Shown here: positions 14,538 to 21,856 of the stretch, piece by piece
How positions within the stretch are numbered: position 1 is the first letter of the stretch
Layout of the letters: each line of letters opens with the position of its first letter
Origin: an uncultured Oscillospiraceae bacterium
Lineage (GTDB): Bacteria > Bacillota > Clostridia > Oscillospirales > Oscillospiraceae
DNA length: 31,413 nt
Direction of reading: 5' to 3'
Assembly (NCBI GenBank): GCA_934533005.1
Contig: CAKTBC010000013.1
Coordinates: 1-31,413 of the forward strand
Translations under genes and position numbers: made by a program
Notes under the pieces: generated by a model
Told to the model about the DNA's origin: nothing
Seen by the model: only the letters and a program-made list of their open reading frames with translations
Database searches by the model: none

Positions 14538-16655
14538 TTACGCCTCTCCCCGCTCCTTGAGAGCGTCCTTGCGGCTGAGATCGATGCCCTTGGGGCCGAC
14601 GTTCATGACCTTGACCCAGGTCATATCGCCGATGTTGAGCACGTCCTCAACCTTCTCGGTACGCTTGAACTCGAGATCCTTGATCTTCACAAGGCCGTCC
14701 TTGCCCGGAGCCAGCTCGACCCACGCGCCGAAATCGGAGCGGATGTTGGAGACGCGGCCGTAGTAGAGAGCGCCGATCTCCGGCTCGAAGACGATGTTCT
14801 CGATGGTCTTGCGCGCGGCGCGGCAGGCCTCAATATCCTCGGAGGCAATGTAGATGTTGCCGTCGTCGGTGATGTCGATCTTGGTGTTGGTTTCGGCGGT
14901 GATCTTCTGGATGACCTTGCCGCCGGAGCCGATGACCTCGCGGATCTTGTCGGGGTTGATCTTCATCTGGATCATCTTCGGCGCAGTCTTGGCAAGCTCG
15001 CGGCGCGGCTCGGGCATGGCCTTGAGCATGACCTCGTCAAGGATCTGGAAGCGGGCTTCCTTCGTGATGGCGAAGGCTTCCTTGATGATCTCGTGCTTGA
15101 GACCGTCGTTCTTCAGATCCATCTGAATAGCGGTGATGCCGTCCTTCGTACCGGCGACCTTGAAGTCCATCTCGCCGTGGAAGTCTTCCACGCCCTGAAT
15201 GTCGATGAACGTGGTGAAGTTGTCGCCGTCCTGGATGAGACCGCAGCTGATGCCGGCAACGGGGGCCTTCAGCGGCACACCGGCGTCCATGAGTGCAAGC
15301 GTCGTGCCGCAGATGGAGCCCTGCGAGGTGGAGCCGTTGGAGGAGAGCACTTCGCTCACCACGCGGATGGCGTAGGGGAAGTCCTCTATGGACGGGATAA
15401 CGGACTGAAGCGCTTTCTCCACGAGAGCGCCGTGACCGTATTCGCGGCGGCCGGTGCTGCGGGCGGCGCGCGCCTCGCCGGTAGAGTAGGACGGCATGTT
15501 GTAGTGGTGCATGAAGCGCTTCTCGGTCTCGTCCCAGATGGTGTCAAGCTTCTGGGCGGCGGAGAGCGTGTTCAGCGTGGCGATGGAGAGCACCTGCGTC
15601 TGGCCGCGGGTGAAGAGGGCGGAGCCGTGGACAACGGGCAGCACGCCGACTTCCGCGTCGAGCGGGCGGATCTCGTTCATGGCACGGCCGTCCACACGCT
15701 TGCCGGCGAGCAGCCACTTCTTAACGACCTTCTTCTGCAGCTTGTAGAGGATCTCGTCCATGTACTGCATGATCTCGGGATGGTCGGCCTCATACTTTTC
15801 CTGCATCGCGGTGACCCACTCGTTCACGCGCGCTTCGCGGACGTTCTTGTCGTCGGTGTCCATGCAGTACTCCATGCCGGCAAACTCGTTCTCGACGAGC
15901 TTTTCGAAGAGCTCCTCGTCGAATGCGGCGTGCTCATAGGAGAACTTGGGCTTGCCGATCTCGGCGACCATGCGGTCGATGAGATCGAGCATCGGCTGCA
16001 CCATCTCGTGCGCCTGCACGATGCCCTCGTACATGACGTCGTCGGGGACCTGGTCGGCCTCGGACTCGATCATGACGATCTTCTTGTGCGTGGCGGCGAT
16101 GGTCGTCGTCATGCGGTTGGTTTCCTTCTCGGCGGCAGTGGGGTTGAAGAGGAACTTCTCGCCGTCCCAGCCGAGGACGATGCCGGCGATGGGGCCGTTG
16201 AACGGGATATCGGAAATGGAAACGGCGGTGGAAGCGCCGATCATCGCGGCGATCTCGGGGGAGCAGTCGCGGTCAACGGCGAGCACTTCGCAGGCGATGA
16301 CAACGTCGTTGCGCAGATCAGACGGGAAGAGCGGGCGCATCGGGCGGTCGATAAGACGGCTCGCGAGCACGGCGTTCAGAGACGGACGGCCCTCGCGGCG
16401 GTTGAAGCTGCCGGGAATGCGGCCGACGGCGTAGAGCTTTTCGTTGAAGTCCACGGCGAGAGGGAAGTAGTCAATGCCGTCCTTCGGGCGGGCAGATGCG
16501 GTAGCGGTCACGAGAACGCGGGTGTCGCCGTAGCCGACGAGAACCGAGGCGTTGCAGAGTTCGGCCATCTTGCCGACCTCCATGAAGAACGGACGGCCGC
16601 AGTAGTCCATTTCATACCGCTTGAAATTCGGGAATTCCTTGTGAGAGATGATCAT
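14538..16655 (-). CDS. pnp: Polyribonucleotide nucleotidyltransferase (PNPase)
   Basis: A 705-residue PNPase that degrades RNA 3' to 5' using phosphate. The domains are in the normal order: first RNase PH domain (LVTATASARPKDGIDYFPL, NRREGRPS), a helical linker, second RNase PH domain (PVVHGSALFTRGQTQ, GTSQGS-type STSQGSICGTTLALMDAGVP, DFKVAGTKDGITA), KH domain (IGSGGKVIQKITAETN) and S1 domain (GRVSNIRSDFGAWVEL). Length is normal. ATG at 16655 is chosen because AAGGAGT lies 9 nt upstream; the open frame extends 38 codons further but crosses the intergenic region. A terminator-like hairpin lies between rpsO and pnp. Confidence 0.98.
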   Translation of the reverse strand: MIISHKEFPNFKRYEMDYCGRPFFMEVGKMAELCNASVLVGYGDTRVLVTATASARPKDGIDYFPLAVDFNEKLYAVGRIPGSFNRREGRPSLNAVLASRLIDRPMRPLFPSDLRNDVVIACEVLAVDRDCSPEIAAMIGASTAVSISDIPFNGPIAGIVLGWDGEKFLFNPTAAEKETNRMTTTIAATHKKIVMIESEADQVPDDVMYEGIVQAHEMVQPMLDLIDRMVAEIGKPKFSYEHAAFDEELFEKLVENEFAGMEYCMDTDDKNVREARVNEWVTAMQEKYEADHPEIMQYMDEILYKLQKKVVKKWLLAGKRVDGRAMNEIRPLDAEVGVLPVVHGSALFTRGQTQVLSIATLNTLSAAQKLDTIWDETEKRFMHHYNMPSYSTGEARAARSTGRREYGHGALVEKALQSVIPSIEDFPYAIRVVSEVLSSNGSTSQGSICGTTLALMDAGVPLKAPVAGISCGLIQDGDNFTTFIDIQGVEDFHGEMDFKVAGTKDGITAIQMDLKNDGLKHEIIKEAFAITKEARFQILDEVMLKAMPEPRRELAKTAPKMIQMKINPDKIREVIGSGGKVIQKITAETNTKIDITDDGNIYIASEDIEACRAARKTIENIVFEPEIGALYYGRVSNIRSDFGAWVELAPGKDGLVKIKDLEFKRTEKVEDVLNIGDMTWVKVMNVGPKGIDLSRKDALKERGEA

Positions 16656-16744
16656 TCTTTCGTTACTCCTTTTTATATTCACACACTCTGGTACACAACA
16701 GAAAACGTTAAAGCCATTCAACGGAGCGGGGTTTGTTTGAATTA

Positions 16745-16786
16745 AAAAATACGGAGGGACAGTATTCACTTGTCCCTCCGTAAAAA
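16745..16786 (-). terminator. Strong hairpin between rpsO and pnp
   Basis: TACGGAGGGACA (16750-16761) and TGTCCCTCCGTA (16771-16782) form a perfect 12-bp stem flanked by A6 and T-rich tracts in either direction. It lies 34 nt after the rpsO stop and within the pnp leader. It could end most rpsO transcripts, or act as a processing site for pnp control as described for other bacteria; the latter is inference. Confidence 0.8.
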
Positions 16787-16819
16787 ACCTTCATAACCCT
16801 CGGCAAAGGTCTCCGCGAA

Positions 16820-17086
16820 TTACTTGCGGATACCCAGTTTTGCGATAATGGCGCGGTAGCGCTCGATGTCCTTGCGGGACAGGTACTCAAGCAGACGGCG
16901 GCGCTTGCCGACCATCTTGTACATACCCAGACGGCTGTGGTCGTCGTTGGGGTGCTTCTTGAGGTGCTCGGTGAGCTGGCGGATGCGCTCGGTGAGAATG
17001 GCGATCTGGACTTCCGGAGAACCGGTGTCGCCCTCGTGGGTCTTGTTAGCGTCGATAACGACGGTCTTCTGGTCTTTCGTGATCAT
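16820..17086 (-). CDS. rpsO: Small ribosomal subunit protein S15
   Basis: An 88-residue S15 with the usual features: THEGDTGSPEVQIAILTERI, then LKKHPNDDHSRLGMYKMVGK and the basic RRRLLEYLSRKD. It binds 16S rRNA in the platform of the 30S subunit. Length is normal for the family. AAGGAT lies 11 nt before the ATG, slightly far. It is the first gene of the rpsO-pnp-M16 block, with its own promoter about 100 nt upstream. The leader (17087-17176) is long enough to hold an S15 autoregulatory structure; I could not assign a known one. Confidence 0.98.
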   Translation of the reverse strand: MITKDQKTVVIDANKTHEGDTGSPEVQIAILTERIRQLTEHLKKHPNDDHSRLGMYKMVGKRRRLLEYLSRKDIERYRAIIAKLGIRK

Positions 17087-17182
17087 AATAACTTCGATCC
17101 TTTCGTATTTTTCGCTTCCCGCGCGGCTAAGTATCGGCTGAAAGGCGGCCGGAAACTGAGTACGGCGGTCAAACGCTCAATT

Positions 17183-17211
17183 ATCCTACCACATTCCCCG
17201 CCGCTTGTAAA
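17183..17211 (-). promoter_or_regulatory. Promoter of rpsO
   Basis: On the minus strand TTTACA (17206-17211) and TAGGAT (17183-17188) are 17 nt apart, followed by AAT. It lies just beyond the stop of the ParB-like gene, with no terminator between them, so read-through into rpsO is also possible. Confidence 0.6.
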
Positions 17212-17219
17212 GAACAAAA

Positions 17220-17738
17220 TCATGGAAAAGTGCCGTATCCCGGAAAAAAGAGCGTAACGGTGAGTCCCTCGGGGCGCAGGGACTCTGCGGCGTCTGCGCA
17301 GAGCCCTTCGTCGAGCAGCCGGTGCACCTCCGCGAGCAGCGCACCGAGCTCCTGCCTCTTTGCCGGGCGGAGCAGCGCGTCCACGAACGCCTCCGTCTCC
17401 GAAACGCTCATGCGCCGCTGTATAACGGTACGCAGCGCCGAACGGCGCGTCTCGCCCTCCGGCAGGCGGAGCAGCGCTCTCGCGTGGCGCTCGGAGAGGC
17501 CCGCTTCCTGCATGGCGCGCCGTTCCTCGCTCGTGAGACGCAGCAGCCGCAGACGGTTCGCCACCGACGACTGCGATCTTCCGAGCCGAACCGCGCATTC
17601 CGACTGCGTTATACCGCAAAGGCGTATATACTCCCGAAGAAGGGACGCGTCCTCCCAGACGGTGAGTCTCCGCGACCGGAGCAGCCGGAGCGCTTCCTCT
17701 GTTGTGATTTCTTCCTCCAAGCGCGCCGCCCCTCTCAT
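17220..17738 (-). CDS. ParB/Noc-like DNA-binding protein lacking the N-terminal CTPase domain
   Basis: The visible protein (172 residues) resembles the central part of ParB/Noc: LLREYIRLCGITQSECAVRL, then GRSQSSVANRLRLLRLTSEE (the helix-turn-helix) and LSERHARALLRLPEGE, which is close to the ParB pattern. A short C-terminal segment (LTVTLFFP) could be the dimerisation part. The N-terminal ParB domain with its CTP-binding GERRxRA motif is missing, and there is no room for it in this frame. No parA is adjacent. The start is uncertain: ATG at 17738 has no ribosome site, while TTG at 17720 follows GAGGGG at a good distance. It diverges from a substrate-binding lipoprotein and shares a promoter region with it. 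Confidence 0.75.
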   Translation of the reverse strand: MRGAARLEEEITTEEALRLLRSRRLTVWEDASLLREYIRLCGITQSECAVRLGRSQSSVANRLRLLRLTSEERRAMQEAGLSERHARALLRLPEGETRRSALRTVIQRRMSVSETEAFVDALLRPAKRQELGALLAEVHRLLDEGLCADAAESLRPEGLTVTLFFPGYGTFP

Positions 17739-17787
17739 GTCCGTGTGCTTTGAGTATAGCGATCCCGGCGCGCGGATGCGGACGAAA

Positions 17788-17822
17788 GTTGACATAATAC
17801 AAAATAGTTTACATAACACAAA
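17788..17822. repeat. Two 16-bp direct repeats in a divergent promoter region
   Basis: GTTGACATAATACAAA (17788-17803) and GTTTACATAACACAAA (17807-17822) match at 14 of 16 positions and are 19 bp apart. They cover the minus-strand promoter and end immediately before the -35 of the plus-strand promoter. The layout fits an operator with two sites for one regulator; the ParB-like protein next door is a candidate, by inference. Confidence 0.55.
17794..17821 (-). promoter_or_regulatory. Possible promoter of the ParB-like gene
   Basis: On the minus strand TTGTGT (17816-17821) and TATTAT (17794-17799) are 16 nt apart. It lies inside the direct repeats, and excludes the upstream in-frame ATG at 17795 as a translation start. 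Confidence 0.5.
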
Positions 17823-17851
17823 TTGACAGAAAAAGCGGATTATGATATTCT
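17823..17851 (+). promoter_or_regulatory. Promoter of the half binding-protein gene
   Basis: TTGACA (17823-17828) and TATTCT (17846-17851) are separated by 17 nt. The transcript would start close to 17858, right before the ribosome site. Confidence 0.75.
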
Positions 17852-17874
17852 TACAGAATGAAAGGAGCATTGGT

Positions 17875-19323
17875 ATGAAGAAATCCATTCGAGCCGCGGC
17901 TGCGGCTCTGCTGATACCGATCCTGCTCGCGCTTACCGGCTGTTCGCTGACGGTGGACAGTGTCATGAGCGTGATCGCGCCGACGGAAACGCCCGTGCCC
18001 GGTTCGGATCTCGTTTTTTCCGACCAGCCGGAGGCGACGCCCGAACCGAAACAGATTACCTATGAAAAGATGGACGGTGTGTTCAGTCCGTTCTTTGCGG
18101 CAACGGACGGCGATGACTGCGTCGCGAATCTGACACAGCTCTCCCTTCGCGCCGTGGAGGGCAACCGTGCCCCTGCCGAGATCACCCGCACGACGGGAAC
18201 GGACGGGAAAACCACCGTTACGATCCGTCTGCAAAAGGGGCTTCTCTGTGCCGACGGCGTGGAGCTGACGGCGGACGATCTCCTTTTCACGTATTATGTC
18301 CTCATGGACGAGAGCTATGACGGCCCCTATACGATCAACCAGCTCCCCATTGACGGGATCGCGCTCTACTGGAACGGCATGGATTCGAATATGTACGGCA
18401 AGTACATGATGATCTATGACGAGATCTACAACGGCGGAAAATACGAGTCCGATCTCGAAAAGGCCGTGGAGGACGCCAAACGCGCCGCCTTGGAAAAGGG
18501 CGTGAGCGAGGAGAGCGTGGATCAGGACGCCGACGTAATCAAGGCGCAGCAGGCGCTTGATGAGTACGACACCGTCCGCGCCGACGAGATCCGCGACGCG
18601 ATCGACAACGCCTGGCGCAACGATGCACAGGCGCTCGTGGATTATACGATCGAAAACTATAGCGGCACGATCGCGCTCCGCACGCCGTACACCCGCGAGG
18701 AGGTGCTCGCCAACACCGGCCTGCAGGTGGCCTACACGATGCTCGACCGCGGCTTCGGCAAGTTTACCGACGACGGCGGTTTTGCTTCGAGCAGTGGAAA
18801 AACCTGGGATCTCACCGCGTCGTTCCCGACGGCGGAGGATCTTTATAACGAAATGTTCGATGCCTACGACGGCGACGTGGCGCAGTACTGGAGCATTGAG
18901 GGCATTGGCCGTGCGGACATGCTTGCCGCGGTGCAGAATTCTCTCGTGCGCGAATGGGCGCCGCTCGACGATGAATGGCGCGGCGGCATTCAGAGCGTAT
19001 CCGGCATGGAAAAGGTCGACGAGCGAACGGTGCGCATCACGCTCACCCGCTGCGACGATACGATCCTCAAAACCCTTACGGAGATCCCCGTCGTGCCGCT
19101 GCACGTTTACGGCGACGAGAGCCGGTTTGATCCCGAGAACGGCTCCTTCGGCTTCACGAAGGGCGATCTCTCCTCCGTCCGGGCGAACAACGGCAAGGCG
19201 GTCGGCGCGGGCGAATATGCCTACCACGAGACCGATCTCAGCACCGTGTATCTCGATGCAAACGAAAACTACTGGCTCGGCGTGTCCGCCGTGCCGGAAG
19301 TCATCCTCTCCAAGGCGGAGTAA
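17875..19323 (+). CDS. Family-5-like substrate-binding lipoprotein, apparently single-lobed
   Basis: A 482-residue lipoprotein: MKKSIRAAAAALLIPILLAL then lipobox LTGC, followed by a Pro-rich spacer. The mature part resembles the first lobe of SBP_bac_5 proteins: MDGVFSPFFAATDGDD, then TVTIRLQKGLLCADGVELTA and DDLLFTYYVL. A long helical insertion follows (about residues 180-320, with many Asp, Glu and Ala). It ends YHETDLSTVYLDANENYWLG then VPEVILSKAE, which in full-length members marks the entry into the second lobe. The stop comes 16 residues later, so the second lobe and its return strand are absent. AAAGGAG lies 7 nt before the ATG. The clean stop and terminator argue that this is the real end. 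No transporter genes are adjacent. Confidence 0.85.
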   Translation: MKKSIRAAAAALLIPILLALTGCSLTVDSVMSVIAPTETPVPGSDLVFSDQPEATPEPKQITYEKMDGVFSPFFAATDGDDCVANLTQLSLRAVEGNRAPAEITRTTGTDGKTTVTIRLQKGLLCADGVELTADDLLFTYYVLMDESYDGPYTINQLPIDGIALYWNGMDSNMYGKYMMIYDEIYNGGKYESDLEKAVEDAKRAALEKGVSEESVDQDADVIKAQQALDEYDTVRADEIRDAIDNAWRNDAQALVDYTIENYSGTIALRTPYTREEVLANTGLQVAYTMLDRGFGKFTDDGGFASSSGKTWDLTASFPTAEDLYNEMFDAYDGDVAQYWSIEGIGRADMLAAVQNSLVREWAPLDDEWRGGIQSVSGMEKVDERTVRITLTRCDDTILKTLTEIPVVPLHVYGDESRFDPENGSFGFTKGDLSSVRANNGKAVGAGEYAYHETDLSTVYLDANENYWLGVSAVPEVILSKAE

Positions 19324-19337
19324 ACCGAATCAAAAGG

Positions 19338-19376
19338 AAAGAATGTCCGCAGGGAATCTCCCTGCGGACATTCTTT
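19338..19376. terminator. Perfect 18-bp terminator hairpin
   Basis: AAAGAATGTCCGCAGGGA (19338-19355) and TCCCTGCGGACATTCTTT (19359-19376) pair fully around a 3-nt loop. It serves the binding-protein gene and probably also the converging glycosyltransferase gene. Confidence 0.85.
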
Positions 19377-19492
19377 AGTATATGGCGATATAGGCCGTGT
19401 GATTTTGGAAAACGATCTGCTCTTCAGGAAGAAAGCAATCCCAGTTCCTTCCGGCGAAAAATATTTCATCATGACCCCGCCTCACGACGGGC

Positions 19493-21829
19493 TTACTTTT
19501 TTCTTCCAAACAGCTTGAATCGGAACCATGCGGCGATGTATTTGAGAATGTACCGGAAGCCGATGCCGCCGTTTTGATAGAGCGACAGCGTCGCCTCGGG
19601 AAGGGCGTTTTGCTGCGATGCATACTCCTCTCGCACAGACGCCAGCTCCAACTGCTGTGCATTGGACAGGTTTGCGAACCAGAGCTTTCCCTGCCATACC
19701 TCCTGCATCTCCTGCTGCTGCGCTTCGTACTGGTGGTAAAGCGCATAGGAATCACCGGCAATACGTTCAAACGGCGCAAGCTCGGCAGAGAGAGCGGCCC
19801 GCGCTTTCGCAGCGTCCGGATCGCGGACAAGGTTTTCGAATATATTTTCCAGCTTCCGGATCATGATCTGCGAGGAGAACCCGGTCTCGATCCGCCGACG
19901 GCACGCAAGACACATCTGCGCATATCGCTCAGGATCTCCAAGCAGCTCCGCGATCGCGCTGGCATATTGGGCGATCTCCTTCGCGGAATAATTGCGGTCA
20001 TCCAGCGCCGCGGCTTCGTCCTGCCAAAGCGGAAGAATGCGGCCAACGGAATCGTCGATCAACTCGGCCTGACCGCCCACATCGGAGGATATGACCGGCT
20101 TTCCCATGGAAAGCGACTCATAAGCCGTGAGCGCCAGACCCTCCTTGAGTGAGCAGATCAGTGTCAGAGTGCAGTCTTTATAGAACGGGCGAAGATCGTT
20201 CCGCCGCCCGGCAAGGTAAACGGTATCGGTCAGCCCGCCGCCTGTAACGGCGGCGCTCAGCTCGTCCAACTGCGGGCCGTCGCCTACCACGACGAAGGCA
20301 ATATCCGGGATCGACTCCCGGACGGCCTTTGCGATCTCGATCATGAGAAACGGCCGCTTCTGCGGATGGATGCGGCAGGGGAAGAGGACGATGGGACGGC
20401 TTTCGGCGATACCAAACTCTTTGCGGACGAGTCCACTTTCCACCGTGGCAGCGTCGTACCGATCCTTATCCACGCCGATGTACAGTGTCTCCACGCTTTC
20501 CGGCGCACGTTGAAAATGGGAGAGCATGACCTGCCGCGTCTGTTCGTTGCAGACGTAGGTTTTTTCCAGAATGGCTCCCATGACGCCGGAGGTGCGGGCA
20601 TAGCCGCCTCCACGCCAATACCATTCTTCCATATGGACATAGTCGATAATGGCGAGCTGAGGAAACTCCTTCCGCAGCCATGGGAGAAGGTAATAGCCGT
20701 CGTAGGAGTTGGAGAGAAACAGCACGTCGATCTCGCGCGACCGGATAAAATAGCTGATAAATTCCGGGTAGTCTTCGGGATTCAGAAAGCTTGGCAGGTC
20801 AAAAATATCCGTGACGCAGTCCTCAAAACGCTGCCGCCAGCTCTGTTCGCCCGGAACGGTCGTCAGGATGCTGAGCTCAAACCGGCTTTTATCGATGTTC
20901 CGGCAAATGTCCAGATCAAAGAGATCCGCGCCGCCCATCTCCATCCACGGCAGAAGCATCATAACGTGAATTTTGTCGTGGCGGGCAAATACCTTCCGGT
21001 CAAAGTTGGAGTATTTCGGCGCAGAAAAATGATCCTTGCCGCTGCGGCAGGGGTATTCTTTTGCCTCAACTGAAGTTGTGATACCGGATGCGGCATCACT
21101 GATCCGCGTGTAGGCGGCCTCCTGCATTTCAATATTGCCGTTTACGGTTGAAAGGACGCCGGTATCCAAACGCCGATACCAGAAAGAATAGCTTTTTACT
21201 TTTACAGGCTTGTGGTGGTTGGAAAGCAGTTTCAGCCACAAATGCCAGTCTTCATATGAGAGTCTGGAACTGTCATCAAAGCCGCTGACCTGAATAAGAG
21301 CTTCCTTCCGAATCGCCGCGCTGTATACCAGAAAATTGTAGGTTTTCAGAAGTTCGGAATCAAACGGCTTGCTCCACAGATATTCAATGTTATGAAATCC
21401 CACGCTGTCAGAAAAGCTCCAGCTATACTCAGGATTCTTTTTCAACGCCCAGAATAGAACTTCAATATAGATTGGGGCGATCAGGTCATCTGCGTCCAAC
21501 GGCACAATGATATCGGAGACTGCACGCTCGATAGCGACATTTCTTGCCGAACCGGGGCCGCCGTTCTCCTTATGAATAACGGTAATTCTGTCATCCTTTT
21601 CGGCAAAGCTCTCAAGAAGCCGAACATCCTCCTGCCGGGTGCTCCCATCGTTTACAATGATCCACTCAAACCACGGAAAGGTCTGGTTCATGACGCAGTT
21701 GAACGTCTGCTCAAAGTATTTTCCGGCATTATAGAACGGCGTAATGATGCTGACGAGCGGCGTGCCGTCATGGGATAAGCCGCGGTGCAGCAGCTCGCGT
21801 CCCGGTTCCTTGGTAAAGTCAAACTTCAT
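19493..21829 (-). CDS. Two-domain glycosyltransferase (GT2 fused to GT4)
   Basis: A 778-residue enzyme with two sugar-transfer modules. Residues about 24-240 form a GT-A fold of family GT2: LVSIITPFYNAGKYFEQTF, IVNDGST, GGPGSARN and LDADD (111-115) for nucleotide-sugar and metal. Residues about 285-670 form a GT-B fold of family GT4: PWMEMGGADLF, PCRIHPQKRP, VVVGDGP, and LKEGLALTAYESLSMGKPVI with the E-x7-E type motif. The tail (about 680-778) is helical and basic, ending FKLFGRKK, possibly a membrane-surface anchor. It lies 27 nt after the pyruvyltransferase gene and shares its transcript. A role in building a surface polysaccharide or glycoprotein glycan is likely; donor and acceptor sugars are unknown. 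Confidence 0.92.
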   Translation of the reverse strand: MKFDFTKEPGRELLHRGLSHDGTPLVSIITPFYNAGKYFEQTFNCVMNQTFPWFEWIIVNDGSTRQEDVRLLESFAEKDDRITVIHKENGGPGSARNVAIERAVSDIIVPLDADDLIAPIYIEVLFWALKKNPEYSWSFSDSVGFHNIEYLWSKPFDSELLKTYNFLVYSAAIRKEALIQVSGFDDSSRLSYEDWHLWLKLLSNHHKPVKVKSYSFWYRRLDTGVLSTVNGNIEMQEAAYTRISDAASGITTSVEAKEYPCRSGKDHFSAPKYSNFDRKVFARHDKIHVMMLLPWMEMGGADLFDLDICRNIDKSRFELSILTTVPGEQSWRQRFEDCVTDIFDLPSFLNPEDYPEFISYFIRSREIDVLFLSNSYDGYYLLPWLRKEFPQLAIIDYVHMEEWYWRGGGYARTSGVMGAILEKTYVCNEQTRQVMLSHFQRAPESVETLYIGVDKDRYDAATVESGLVRKEFGIAESRPIVLFPCRIHPQKRPFLMIEIAKAVRESIPDIAFVVVGDGPQLDELSAAVTGGGLTDTVYLAGRRNDLRPFYKDCTLTLICSLKEGLALTAYESLSMGKPVISSDVGGQAELIDDSVGRILPLWQDEAAALDDRNYSAKEIAQYASAIAELLGDPERYAQMCLACRRRIETGFSSQIMIRKLENIFENLVRDPDAAKARAALSAELAPFERIAGDSYALYHQYEAQQQEMQEVWQGKLWFANLSNAQQLELASVREEYASQQNALPEATLSLYQNGGIGFRYILKYIAAWFRFKLFGRKK

Positions 21830-21856
21830 AGAGGGAGTCCACCTTTTTCTCTGTGT

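Noticed and set aside
14499..16745. A 748-codon plus-strand open frame
   Set aside because: It is exactly antisense to pnp, whose domains are unmistakable; its protein is low complexity (Leu, Val, Asp, His, Gly) and has no ribosome site.
17793..17795. ATG at 17795 as start of the ParB-like gene
   Set aside because: It lies inside the predicted promoter and has no ribosome site.
19375..19490. A minus-strand segment after the glycosyltransferase stop reading GHDEIFFAGRNWDCFLPEEQ and so on
   Set aside because: It looks somewhat protein-like and ends at the terminator, but it has no ribosome site, and the glycosyltransferase already has a plausible basic C-terminus. It could be a remnant; not enough to call.
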